From the NCBI GenBank assembly GCA_030589895.1, contig JAUUZQ010000015.1:1-51129 (forward strand): DNA of 51,129 nt, given 5' to 3'. A model generated the notes under the pieces. It was not told the origin of the DNA, did not search any database, and worked only from the letters and a program-made list of their open reading frames with translations. Shown here piece by piece: positions 44,323 to 51,129 of this stretch. Made by a program: the position numbers and the translations under genes. How positions within the stretch are numbered: the stretch's first letter is position 1; each line of letters starts with the position of its first letter. Origin of the DNA: Bacteroidales bacterium. Its GTDB lineage: Bacteria; Bacteroidota; Bacteroidia; Bacteroidales; GCA-2748055.

Positions 44323-44934
44323 CTAATCTACCTCACCAAGGCCTTCTCTTATCAATACTGGCTCATCTCCGGTGCAGTCAAGAATTGTTGAGGGAATTAC
44401 TCCACCATAACCGCCATCAATAACCAGGTCAACCAGGTCTTTATATTTATCATGAATCAATTCAGGGTCGGTAGAATACTCCAGGATCTCATCATCTTCC
44501 TTCAGAGAGGAGGTAAGTATTGGTCGTCCCAGTTTACGCACTATTTCCAGAATGATATTATTATCCGGGATTCTAATACCCACAGTTTTTTTATTTTTCT
44601 TTAGTATTCTGGGAACATTGTGACTTGCTGGTAGAATAAAAGTGTAGGGTCCTGGCAGATAAGCCTTCATTAGTTTAAAGGTATTGTTATCTACATGTCG
44701 GGCATAATCGGAAAGATGGCTCAAATCGGAGCATATAAATGCAAAATTTGCTTTTTCGGGTTTAATTCCTTTGATCCTGGCAACTTTTTCAATGGCACGT
44801 GCTTTAGTTATATCACAACCTATCCCATAGATAGTATCAGTAGGATAAATTATAATTCCACCTCTTTCAAGAATATCCACAGCCTGTTCTATTAATTGTG
44901 GATCAGGATTTTTATTGTAAAGCTTAATTAACAT
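44323..44934 (-). CDS. Sua5/YciO/YrdC family protein (threonylcarbamoyl-AMP synthase-like)
   Basis: YrdC-fold protein of 203 residues, probably making threonylcarbamoyl-AMP for the t6A37 modification of tRNA. GGIIIYPTDTIYGIGCD is the signature; FAFICSDLSHL, LPGPYTFILPA and VGIRIPD are family motifs, and ILTSSLKEDD resembles the substrate loop. The form is closest to YciO, where synthase activity is less certain than in TsaC. I chose the Met at 44934 (MLIKLYNKN) over the upstream one at 44982: it matches the family start, and the longer form would run through a promoter-like element. Confidence 0.88.
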   Translation of the reverse strand: MLIKLYNKNPDPQLIEQAVDILERGGIIIYPTDTIYGIGCDITKARAIEKVARIKGIKPEKANFAFICSDLSHLSDYARHVDNNTFKLMKAYLPGPYTFILPASHNVPRILKKNKKTVGIRIPDNNIILEIVRKLGRPILTSSLKEDDEILEYSTDPELIHDKYKDLVDLVIDGGYGGVIPSTILDCTGDEPVLIREGLGEVD

Positions 44935-44942
44935 TATTAGAA

Positions 44943-44973
44943 ATAAATTCGGGTCAAAAATAATCGAATTTAT
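44943..44973. repeat. 9-bp inverted repeat bracketing the promoter box of the Sua5-like gene
   Basis: ATAAATTCG (44943-44951) and CGAATTTAT (44965-44973) are exact inverted copies. The 13-nt spacer holds the -7 element at 44955-44962. This is the layout of a repressor site over a promoter. Confidence 0.45.
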
Positions 44974-44982
44974 CGCAATCAA
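44955..44982 (-). promoter_or_regulatory. Bacteroidetes-type promoter for the Sua5-like gene
   Basis: On the minus strand TTG (44982-44980) and TATTTTTG (44962-44955) are 17 bp apart, fitting -33/-7. The start point would be near 44949, 15 nt before the ATG at 44934. Confidence 0.45.
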
Positions 44983-45044
44983 CCGTTCTTGCTTCCTGAA
45001 TTACCTTATTTTAATTAAATTCAGATCAAAATAGATCAAAAATA

Positions 45045-45569
45045 ATGGACTTAAAGGAATTGAAAGGCTCATGTTTTGTTCTGAGACCGTGGGTAACAGA
45101 GGATGCTGAAAATCTGGTAAAGCATGCAAGCAACCTGAAGATTGCAAGAAATCTCAGGGATGGATTTCCATATCCATATACAATGTCTGATGCGACATCA
45201 TGGATTGAAATGATTCTATCGAACAGGAAAGATGTTGTATATGCGATTGAAGTAAATGGAGAGGCGTGTGGGGGAATCGGATTACATGCAATGCAGGATG
45301 TTTACCGTTTTAACGCAGAGATTGGTTTCTGGTTATCAGAAAGGCATTGGGGGAAGGGAATAGTGACAGAGGCGGTAGGTCTGCTCGTGAACCATGCATT
45401 TCAAAAATACCAATGGATCAGGATATATGCAGGTGTATTTAGTACGAATAAAGCTTCAATGCGGGTATTCGAAAAGAATGGATTTATTCAGGAAGCAATA
45501 CACAGGAAAGCGGTAAAAAAGGAAGGCGTATTTTTGGATGAATATATCTATTCGAAATTGAAGGAATGA
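45045..45569 (+). CDS. GNAT family N-acetyltransferase (RimJ/RimL-like)
   Basis: Acetyl-CoA-dependent acetyltransferase, 174 residues, of the Acetyltransf_3 type that includes RimJ/RimL and SpeG-like enzymes. The N terminus LRPWVTEDAENLVKHASN and the region AEIGFWLSERHWGKGIVTEA, which holds the acetyl-CoA pyrophosphate loop R-x-x-G-x-G (RHWGKG), are typical, as is VFSTNKASMRVFEKNGF near 140. The substrate is unknown. It is divergent from the Sua5-like gene. Confidence 0.9.
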   Translation: MDLKELKGSCFVLRPWVTEDAENLVKHASNLKIARNLRDGFPYPYTMSDATSWIEMILSNRKDVVYAIEVNGEACGGIGLHAMQDVYRFNAEIGFWLSERHWGKGIVTEAVGLLVNHAFQKYQWIRIYAGVFSTNKASMRVFEKNGFIQEAIHRKAVKKEGVFLDEYIYSKLKE

Positions 45570-45661
45570 GGGAAATATCCAATCTCAGTTCCAATAATTA
45601 TATCATAATCAGACTTTAAGACAAAGCTATTTTTAGGGATATTATATATTGGCTGATTGCA

Positions 45662-45680
45662 TGAATAATTTAATTATTCA
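45662..45680. repeat. 19-bp perfect A+T-rich palindrome between convergent genes
   Basis: TGAATAATT-T-AATTATTCA is perfect. It lies 38 bp after the barrel-protein stop (minus) and 92 bp after the acetyltransferase stop (plus). It may help end both transcripts, but has no clear T run and could be a protein-binding site. Confidence 0.4.
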
Positions 45681-45717
45681 ATGATTCATTCATGGGAAAA
45701 ACTATCGAATTAAGATA

Positions 45718-47100
45718 TTAAAAGCTATATTTTAGTTTAAACATCATCATATTATAGTCATTAAAATTGGCGAAAAGATTATCTCCAGTGCCTTTAAACA
45801 AAGCTGCTGAAAGAGTTAGTTCAGCATTGTCTGTTGCCATATATGAGATATTTGGGATATAAACTACTGCATAGTTATTTTCCACATCTTTCCAGTCAGA
45901 TACAATAAATCCGCCTGCCAAAGGAGCAATTTTCAGTCTATCATCAAAGAATTTTTTATCCAATTGAGCAAAGAAATAGTCGTTTAAATTTTCGCTGCCT
46001 CGCTCATTCATAAAGCCGTGTAAATATTGAATATTAAGATAAGTTCCATTTGCAAAATTGTAATCCATACCAATAACAAATTTTATATATAGTTCTTTCT
46101 CCAACATTATTGAATCCTGAGTAACAGATCCCGGAGGCGCAAGAAACAGTGCTGAAAGATCATTGGTCATTATAACTTCATTTTCAGGTAAAAATGCTGC
46201 TGCCTCTGCCCATATACCAGCACCTCCAATACTCCCTGCTATGTCTGCTCCAAAAATATGAGTTCTGTAAAATGATAATTCTGAATTAATATTTATTCCT
46301 CCAATTGCGTCAACAGGAATAAAAGTATTGTATGTAGACATTGGCAGTCCATCTCTTCCCCATACATAGCTTAGAGAAAAATCATATCCAGCAGCAAAAC
46401 CTTTGAATTTTATTCCGGCGGTTGAACTCTCCGCCAGATTGTATCTTGGCATTTGTATGGTGTCATTGAAATCTTTTAATGTCATTCCCATCGGCATTTC
46501 CATACTTGGTGTAAGTGCATTTGCAAAAATGCCAACAGGCATATTAGCGGGCTGAAAGAATGGAATAAATGCACCTTGCAGATAAAAATCGGAGTTGAAA
46601 TAATAATCAAAGCTAATTGCATCAGATCCTCTGTGTCGACCAAAATCCAGAACATCTTCCAGATCATAAGGATTCAGATTGTCTGTTGGATTGAGTTTAT
46701 CGGCTGTCCCCCAGGTAATTCGCTGACGACCAATTTTTACATCAAGGTTTTTAGATAGGAAGCCAAATAATTGAACATAGGCTTCCCTCACTTCAAGATT
46801 GTAAGGGTCAAGAATCCCTTTATTATAAAGGTCTGCTGAAGAATTTATACTTGGTAAACCAATATTGCGAAGCCAGACTTCGCTATAGAATTTTGAATTA
46901 TCTGTTAATTTCTTATTTAACTTTAGCGTTAAACGATTTTCATTCCAAGCCCAATCATTAGGATCTTCAAGTAAAAACCGCTGGTCGCTTAATAATTCAC
47001 CAGAGAGTTTTAATTTCAAATCGTTTTCTTGTGCAATGGTAATATTTATACTAATGAGAAGAAGGATAATAGAACTGATAATAATTTTTAATCGTTTCAT
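45718..47100 (-). CDS. Outer membrane beta-barrel protein, DUF1302-like
   Basis: Predicted barrel of 460 residues with a signal peptide (1-23, ending in TIAQ) and a C-terminal aromatic strand (MMFKLKYSF). The segment DVKIGRQRITWGTADKLNPTD, followed by NPYDLED, closely recalls DUF1302 barrels, which in Proteobacteria are encoded with RND transporters and DUF1329 (LolA-fold) proteins. Beta-strand alternation is evident throughout. It is the last gene of the five-gene minus-strand operon, starting 2 bp after the glycosyltransferase gene. Role as an outer-membrane exit or acceptor for the RND/LolA set is inferred. Confidence 0.75.
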   Translation of the reverse strand: MKRLKIIISSIILLLISINITIAQENDLKLKLSGELLSDQRFLLEDPNDWAWNENRLTLKLNKKLTDNSKFYSEVWLRNIGLPSINSSADLYNKGILDPYNLEVREAYVQLFGFLSKNLDVKIGRQRITWGTADKLNPTDNLNPYDLEDVLDFGRHRGSDAISFDYYFNSDFYLQGAFIPFFQPANMPVGIFANALTPSMEMPMGMTLKDFNDTIQMPRYNLAESSTAGIKFKGFAAGYDFSLSYVWGRDGLPMSTYNTFIPVDAIGGININSELSFYRTHIFGADIAGSIGGAGIWAEAAAFLPENEVIMTNDLSALFLAPPGSVTQDSIMLEKELYIKFVIGMDYNFANGTYLNIQYLHGFMNERGSENLNDYFFAQLDKKFFDDRLKIAPLAGGFIVSDWKDVENNYAVVYIPNISYMATDNAELTLSAALFKGTGDNLFANFNDYNMMMFKLKYSF

Positions 47101-47102
47101 AT

Positions 47103-47789
47103 TTAAAATTTATTGAATTGATTTCTAATTGATTTTGTTATTAAATTGAAATGTTTAAACGCTGTAATGGCAATTTGATGTCCTTCCAGAATGAATTCTT
47201 TCATGGCTCGTGAAGTAGTTGTTTTATCAAATTTTGTTGGATGTTTTAATCCGCCTAACATTACATATTTAACTCTCTTTCCCTCTGATTGATAATAGAG
47301 GTTAATAAGGGTTTCGACACCAAACCTTGAGTCTTTCATCTTATCGATTATTGGCAAAATATCTTTTTTCAAAACTGTTCTTTCTCCAGTGAATGATTTA
47401 AAAGGATTCATACCATAATTAATCAATGTCTCTGTTGCCTGACCAAGAACCATGTCTACTTTCTTGGTTAATACGGGAGTTGTTAATTGAGCAAAATGTT
47501 CATCCTGCAGGTTGGATAAATCAGCATCAATAAATGCAATTATTTCATTTGTTGCATTCTCAACTCCAACAGCCATGGCATATCCTTTTCCCTTATTCTC
47601 CTGGAAATGAATGTCGGTTATTTGGATGTTTGAATTAATTGCTTCAATTATCTTCTTTGTAGAATCAGTTGATCCATCATTTACAACTACAATCTCATCT
47701 ATAGCTGATGATTCAAAAACTGACGCAATAACATCTCCTATAGTTTTCTCTTCATTATAAACACAAATTACTGCTGATACTTTTTTCAT
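47103..47789 (-). CDS. Family 2 glycosyltransferase
   Basis: Soluble GT-A fold transferase, 228 residues. VICVYNEEKTIGDVI, IDEIVVVNDGSTDST and the DxD motif in AFIDADLSNLQ are all present. No membrane helices follow, unlike dolichol-phosphate-mannose-synthase relatives with anchors. The sugar and acceptor are unknown. It lies between patatin (8-bp gap) and the barrel gene (2-bp gap), suggesting that it modifies a lipid or glycolipid handled by the operon. Confidence 0.88.
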   Translation of the reverse strand: MKKVSAVICVYNEEKTIGDVIASVFESSAIDEIVVVNDGSTDSTKKIIEAINSNIQITDIHFQENKGKGYAMAVGVENATNEIIAFIDADLSNLQDEHFAQLTTPVLTKKVDMVLGQATETLINYGMNPFKSFTGERTVLKKDILPIIDKMKDSRFGVETLINLYYQSEGKRVKYVMLGGLKHPTKFDKTTTSRAMKEFILEGHQIAITAFKHFNLITKSIRNQFNKF

Positions 47790-47797
47790 GACTGTAG

Positions 47798-48679
47798 TTA
47801 TTGGTTTTTTAACTGTCCTATGTTGTTATGGGTGAGTTCTCTCCCCAATTCAATTTGCTCTACGGCTTTATAGAAATCAAATGTGCCGCATGATTCAATG
47901 GATATTTGAATAAGTATATCAGGTGGATCAATTTTCAATGTTAAATCTGTAATTTGAGATAACATAAGGTGCGCTGTATCTACGACAAGGTGAAAGTATC
48001 CTCTCTTATCATGATTGTTTGCAGGAAAAAGTTTTGATAATCTCCGTTGAAATCGCTTTAGCTTACCCTTAGTAAGTTTTTCAAAATATGCCCAATTCTG
48101 GCTTGCATCAATTTTTGATTTTTCATACGGAATTTGAGCGCCTACATCAACTGCAATAAGAATGTCCCCTTCCTGGCGACTTACCCGATTTGTTGGTACT
48201 GGATTCAAAACACCTCCATCCACAAAAAGTGTGTCATTTTTCTGCAAAGGAGTGATAATCATCGGAATTGATATTGAAGCACGTATTGCCTCAAACAGAC
48301 TACCATTAGTAATTACAACTTCCTTTTTATTATTGAAGTCGGTGGCTACAGCGGCATACTTAACAGGCAGGTCTTCGATCTTCTGGTCGGGAATAAACTT
48401 TTGTATCTCCTTTAATACTTTATCAGCTTTAATAATTCCACTTTTACTAAGCGTAAAATCGACCAGATTAAAAATATCTATTTTGCTCAATGAGAGCAAC
48501 CAGGTTTCATATTCATCTAATTTTCCAGCAGCATATATTCCACCTACCAGCGCACCCATAGAACTACCCGCAATGGAGCTTATTTCATAGCCTTGCGCAA
48601 CAAGTTCACGAATTACTCCGATATGAGCAGCTCCACGAGCACCTCCGCTTCCCAGCACCAACGCTACTTTTTGCTTCAT
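47798..48679 (-). CDS. Patatin-like phospholipase (RssA/NTE type)
   Basis: Serine lipid acyl hydrolase, 293 residues. The oxyanion motif GSGGARG (10-16), the nucleophile elbow GSSMG (38-42, Ser40) and the Asp of DGG (154-156, Asp154) form a complete Ser-Asp dyad. No signal peptide is seen, so it probably acts on the cytoplasmic side. It starts 1 bp after the LolA-like gene. Membership of this operon suggests that it remodels the lipid to be exported or recycled. Confidence 0.92.
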   Translation of the reverse strand: MKQKVALVLGSGGARGAAHIGVIRELVAQGYEISSIAGSSMGALVGGIYAAGKLDEYETWLLSLSKIDIFNLVDFTLSKSGIIKADKVLKEIQKFIPDQKIEDLPVKYAAVATDFNNKKEVVITNGSLFEAIRASISIPMIITPLQKNDTLFVDGGVLNPVPTNRVSRQEGDILIAVDVGAQIPYEKSKIDASQNWAYFEKLTKGKLKRFQRRLSKLFPANNHDKRGYFHLVVDTAHLMLSQITDLTLKIDPPDILIQISIESCGTFDFYKAVEQIELGRELTHNNIGQLKNQ

Positions 48680-48680
48680 T

Positions 48681-49415
48681 TTATTGCTTTAATTTTCTAA
48701 CTGTAAAGTCATCATCTGTTATACCTGAATCGTATTTCACATCAGACATTATCATCTTTGTAGTATGGTTCTTTTTTATGTCTTTAATAAACATTTCTTG
48801 TGCATTCCAATACTTACCAATTTTTACAAATTTGTATGTACCCTCTTTGACTTTTTTATTACCCCTGTCATAATAATCCATTGCTATTGGATAGTAATTA
48901 GTTTTATGGATTTTTGCAATTAGCCTGGAATATGACGATTTAGGTGATATGGGTATTAATTCTAAAACAAAAGCACCCTCTTCAGTCTTAATCAGTGTTG
49001 GAGTATATTTTTCAGAATATGGTTTTGCTTCCATATCATCATAAGAAAAGTCTGTCCCTGCAAAGTTTTGACTTTTTACTGATGATGAAATTCTTCGTTC
49101 TTTTCCAAAAGCAGGCATGTATAAATACATCACATCATCAGGTAAGGATAAAACTGCGATCCCTGCTTGTGAAGAAGGTGCGGTAAATCTAAAAATACGT
49201 TTGTCGTTGCCTTTCTGAATAATATCTGCTTCCCTTATTTTTTCTTTCCCTGCCTTATCAATTATAACAATTTTTGTTTTCCCTGTCATATCTTTTGGAG
49301 AATACATTACGTCGTCCATTTTCTTTAGAATGGTGTTTGCATCTTGTGCGTTTGCACTTAATCCTGTCAGTAGTATTACTACACTTACGATTACTGATAA
49401 TTTTATAATTCTCAT
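48681..49415 (-). CDS. Outer membrane lipoprotein-sorting (LolA-like) protein
   Basis: Periplasmic lipid carrier with the LolA/LppX fold, 244 residues. Signal peptide 1-23 ends in SANA. The sequence matches the outer membrane lipoprotein-sorting family (PF17131): MTGKTKIVIIDKAGKEK, RIFRFTAPSSQAGIAVLSL, YLYMPAFGKERRISSS and NFAGTDFSYDDME are its conserved blocks. These proteins are often encoded beside MMPL/RND transporters. It starts 5 bp after the transporter gene. It probably shuttles a lipid across the periplasm; true lipoprotein sorting is not shown. Confidence 0.88.
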   Translation of the reverse strand: MRIIKLSVIVSVVILLTGLSANAQDANTILKKMDDVMYSPKDMTGKTKIVIIDKAGKEKIREADIIQKGNDKRIFRFTAPSSQAGIAVLSLPDDVMYLYMPAFGKERRISSSVKSQNFAGTDFSYDDMEAKPYSEKYTPTLIKTEEGAFVLELIPISPKSSYSRLIAKIHKTNYYPIAMDYYDRGNKKVKEGTYKFVKIGKYWNAQEMFIKDIKKNHTTKMIMSDVKYDSGITDDDFTVRKLKQ

Positions 49416-49420
49416 ATTTT

Positions 49421-51129
49421 TTAATTTAAAATGTTAAAAATTTTCGCTTTGTTTTTTTCCTTTCTTCTGTAATGAAGTATTAATATCACTGGCAATAATG
49501 TTAGTGCACCTAATCCTGACCCAACCATACTCAAAGCAACGAGTATCCCGAAATTTTGCAAAGGCACTATTTCAGAAAATATTAATACCAAAAAACCAGC
49601 AGCAACTGATAAAACATTAATGACTATAGCTTTGCCACTAATCATAATGGTTTCTTCCATCGCTTTGTCTAATTTTCCAGTCACTTTATACAAATGATTA
49701 AAGTGTGTTATGATATGAATTGAGTAATCAATTCCAATCCCCAGTGCAACACTTGCTACAAGCACAGTTGCTATGTCCAGCGGAATACTTGTAAAGCCCA
49801 TGAAACCAAATAAAATTGTTATTGTAGCAATAATTGGGATTGCAGCAAATATTCCCTTAATCGGAGAGCGTAGTACTAAACCTACAATAATGAGCACCAT
49901 AATTATTGCAATCACTAAACTACTCAATTGACTACTAATAAGACTTTTGTCTAATTGTGAATAAACTGAAGGCATTCCAGTTACTTCTATTTCACATTCC
50001 TCTGTAGAGTTATTATCAACAAAAACATTCATGTATTCAACAAAATCGTTTAATACTTTACTATCTGTTGAAGCAAATTTTGATTGAATAATTGCTCTGT
50101 CAAGTTCATCCGAAACTAATTGTGACATTATTTCCTGTCCATCCAATAAGAACCAAAGGTTCTCAATTTTAGCTCTTTCATCAGGTATTTTCTTCCCTTC
50201 CCCCATTACATCATTCATCTCCTCCACAAGGTCCGCTATAGATTGTGTTCCATCAATTGCTGAGAATTCTTTCATGTAATTCTCAGTTTGTATCATCATC
50301 TTCAAAACATCGGGACTTTGTATATCACCATTAAATACAACATAAACAGGTTGTGAACCACCAAATTTTTCTTGCATAATATCTTCAGTTATTCTGGTGG
50401 AATTACCTCTTTTAAAATATTCTGCCATATTTACTTCCCTTTCTATTAGGGATACCCCCCCTATACTTAGAAGCATTACAATACCCCAAACAGATAAAAT
50501 ATATTTTGGATGATTCTGCAATAAAGCATTCAATGGCGAAAGGATGAAAGTATTTATAAAAGAATGCTTCTTTTTACCATTACGCTCTATTTTATCTGCA
50601 CTTTTATACATGGAAAATGCTGATATTAATGCAGGAACAAAGAATATCGAGAGAAGCATTGCAAATACTACTCCCAACCCAGTGAAAATTCCAAAATCAC
50701 GAATTATATCCAGATATGCACCAAATACAAATGATGTAAATCCAATCATTGTAGTTAATGCTGCAAGAATTACTGGTACAGTAATATAGCTTAATGCCTT
50801 GATAAGTGCTTTTTTACGATCTTGGTCAAAGGTGGTGTTGACTCGGTTTAATACATGTATTGTATATGCACTACCGACCGCAAGTAATATGATGGGAGTT
50901 ATATTAGAAATCATAGATAATTCATATCCAAAAACAACCATAGTTCCTAAAACCCAAATAACCGATAAAGCTGCTGTTAACATTGGTAATATTACGCCTC
51001 TGGCTGATCTAAAAGCCAGAAAAAGAATAAAGGCTATTAGAAAGAAAGTGATTGGTATAAGTCTAATAATATCAGAGACAATTAAATCTGCAATATCATT
51101 CATCATAAATGGAAGACCACCATAATATA
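49421..51129 (-). CDS. RND/MMPL family transporter, N-terminal part outside the window
   Basis: Inner-membrane transporter of the RND superfamily (MMPL type, as in hopanoid exporter HpnN), 3'-terminal part. The frame stays open to the window edge (YYGGLPF before the Met at 51106), so the gene begins upstream of what is shown; the Met at 51106 is internal. Visible are one bundle of helices starting at IIRLIPITFFLIAF, with ILLAVGSAYTIHVLNRV, a periplasmic loop of about 170 residues, and the second bundle with TVLVASVALGIGIDYSIHII, the MMPL motif with Asp in the proton path. It heads the visible operon. Confidence 0.9.
   Translation of the reverse strand, partial: YYGGLPFMMNDIADLIVSDIIRLIPITFFLIAFILFLAFRSARGVILPMLTAALSVIWVLGTMVVFGYELSMISNITPIILLAVGSAYTIHVLNRVNTTFDQDRKKALIKALSYITVPVILAALTTMIGFTSFVFGAYLDIIRDFGIFTGLGVVFAMLLSIFFVPALISAFSMYKSADKIERNGKKKHSFINTFILSPLNALLQNHPKYILSVWGIVMLLSIGGVSLIEREVNMAEYFKRGNSTRITEDIMQEKFGGSQPVYVVFNGDIQSPDVLKMMIQTENYMKEFSAIDGTQSIADLVEEMNDVMGEGKKIPDERAKIENLWFLLDGQEIMSQLVSDELDRAIIQSKFASTDSKVLNDFVEYMNVFVDNNSTEECEIEVTGMPSVYSQLDKSLISSQLSSLVIAIIMVLIIVGLVLRSPIKGIFAAIPIIATITILFGFMGFTSIPLDIATVLVASVALGIGIDYSIHIITHFNHLYKVTGKLDKAMEETIMISGKAIVINVLSVAAGFLVLIFSEIVPLQNFGILVALSMVGSGLGALTLLPVILILHYRRKEKNKAKIFNILN

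Overview
The window looks like a chromosomal segment from a member of the Bacteroidota, most likely an anaerobic or facultative Bacteroidales-type organism. Evidence: a 287-residue housekeeping sigma factor of the short Bacteroidetes form, several promoter elements of the TAnnTTTG type, Rho with a long disordered insertion, family-typical genes (DUF5063, DUF2795, GIN-domain lipoprotein, short RecQ), a complete Rnf complex and a large pyruvate:ferredoxin oxidoreductase. I see no rRNA, tRNA, CRISPR array, transposase or phage gene.

Layout. 1-3.9 kb: a penicillin-acylase-type hydrolase cut by an in-frame TAG, an Omp85-like barrel protein and an HD hydrolase. 3.9-9.5 kb (minus): the operon rseC-rnfB-rnfC-rnfD-rnfG-rnfE-rnfA, a ferredoxin:NAD+ oxidoreductase ion pump. 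9.7-14.2 kb: recG (minus), then methyltransferase, ABC ATPase, cobalamin adenosyltransferase and DUF2795 (plus). 14.3-21.5 kb (minus): guaB, three successive SurA-like periplasmic proteins and an OstA/LptA-like protein, probably serving outer-membrane assembly. 21.6-26.1 kb (plus): recQ, then a translationally coupled trio of DUF5063 protein, 3'-5' exonuclease and rRNA methyltransferase. 26.1-30 kb: two lipoproteins and a GH29 alpha-L-fucosidase. 30-38 kb: rpoD (minus), rho, nifJ, ruvX, def. 38-45.6 kb: a DHOD-like protein, comEC, trkA-trkH, a Sua5/YciO protein and a GNAT acetyltransferase. 45.7-51.1 kb (minus): a tightly packed operon of RND/MMPL transporter (cut by the window end), LolA-like protein, patatin, GT2 glycosyltransferase and an outer-membrane barrel.

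How it fits together. NifJ makes reduced ferredoxin that Rnf can oxidise to drive ion export; TrkAH uses the membrane potential for K+ uptake. Many other genes serve the envelope: Omp85-like protein, SurA-like chaperones, OstA-like protein and the terminal RND/LolA/barrel operon, which resembles a trans-envelope lipid-transport set.

Most worth a second look: (1) the five-gene RND-LolA-patatin-GT2-barrel operon; (2) a chain of four mutually exclusive pairing segments in front of the fucosidase gene, the last covering its start codon and running into seven T's; (3) the in-frame TAG in the acylase gene; (4) two hairpins between rnfC and rnfD; (5) a small hairpin flanked by 11-bp direct repeats after trkH.
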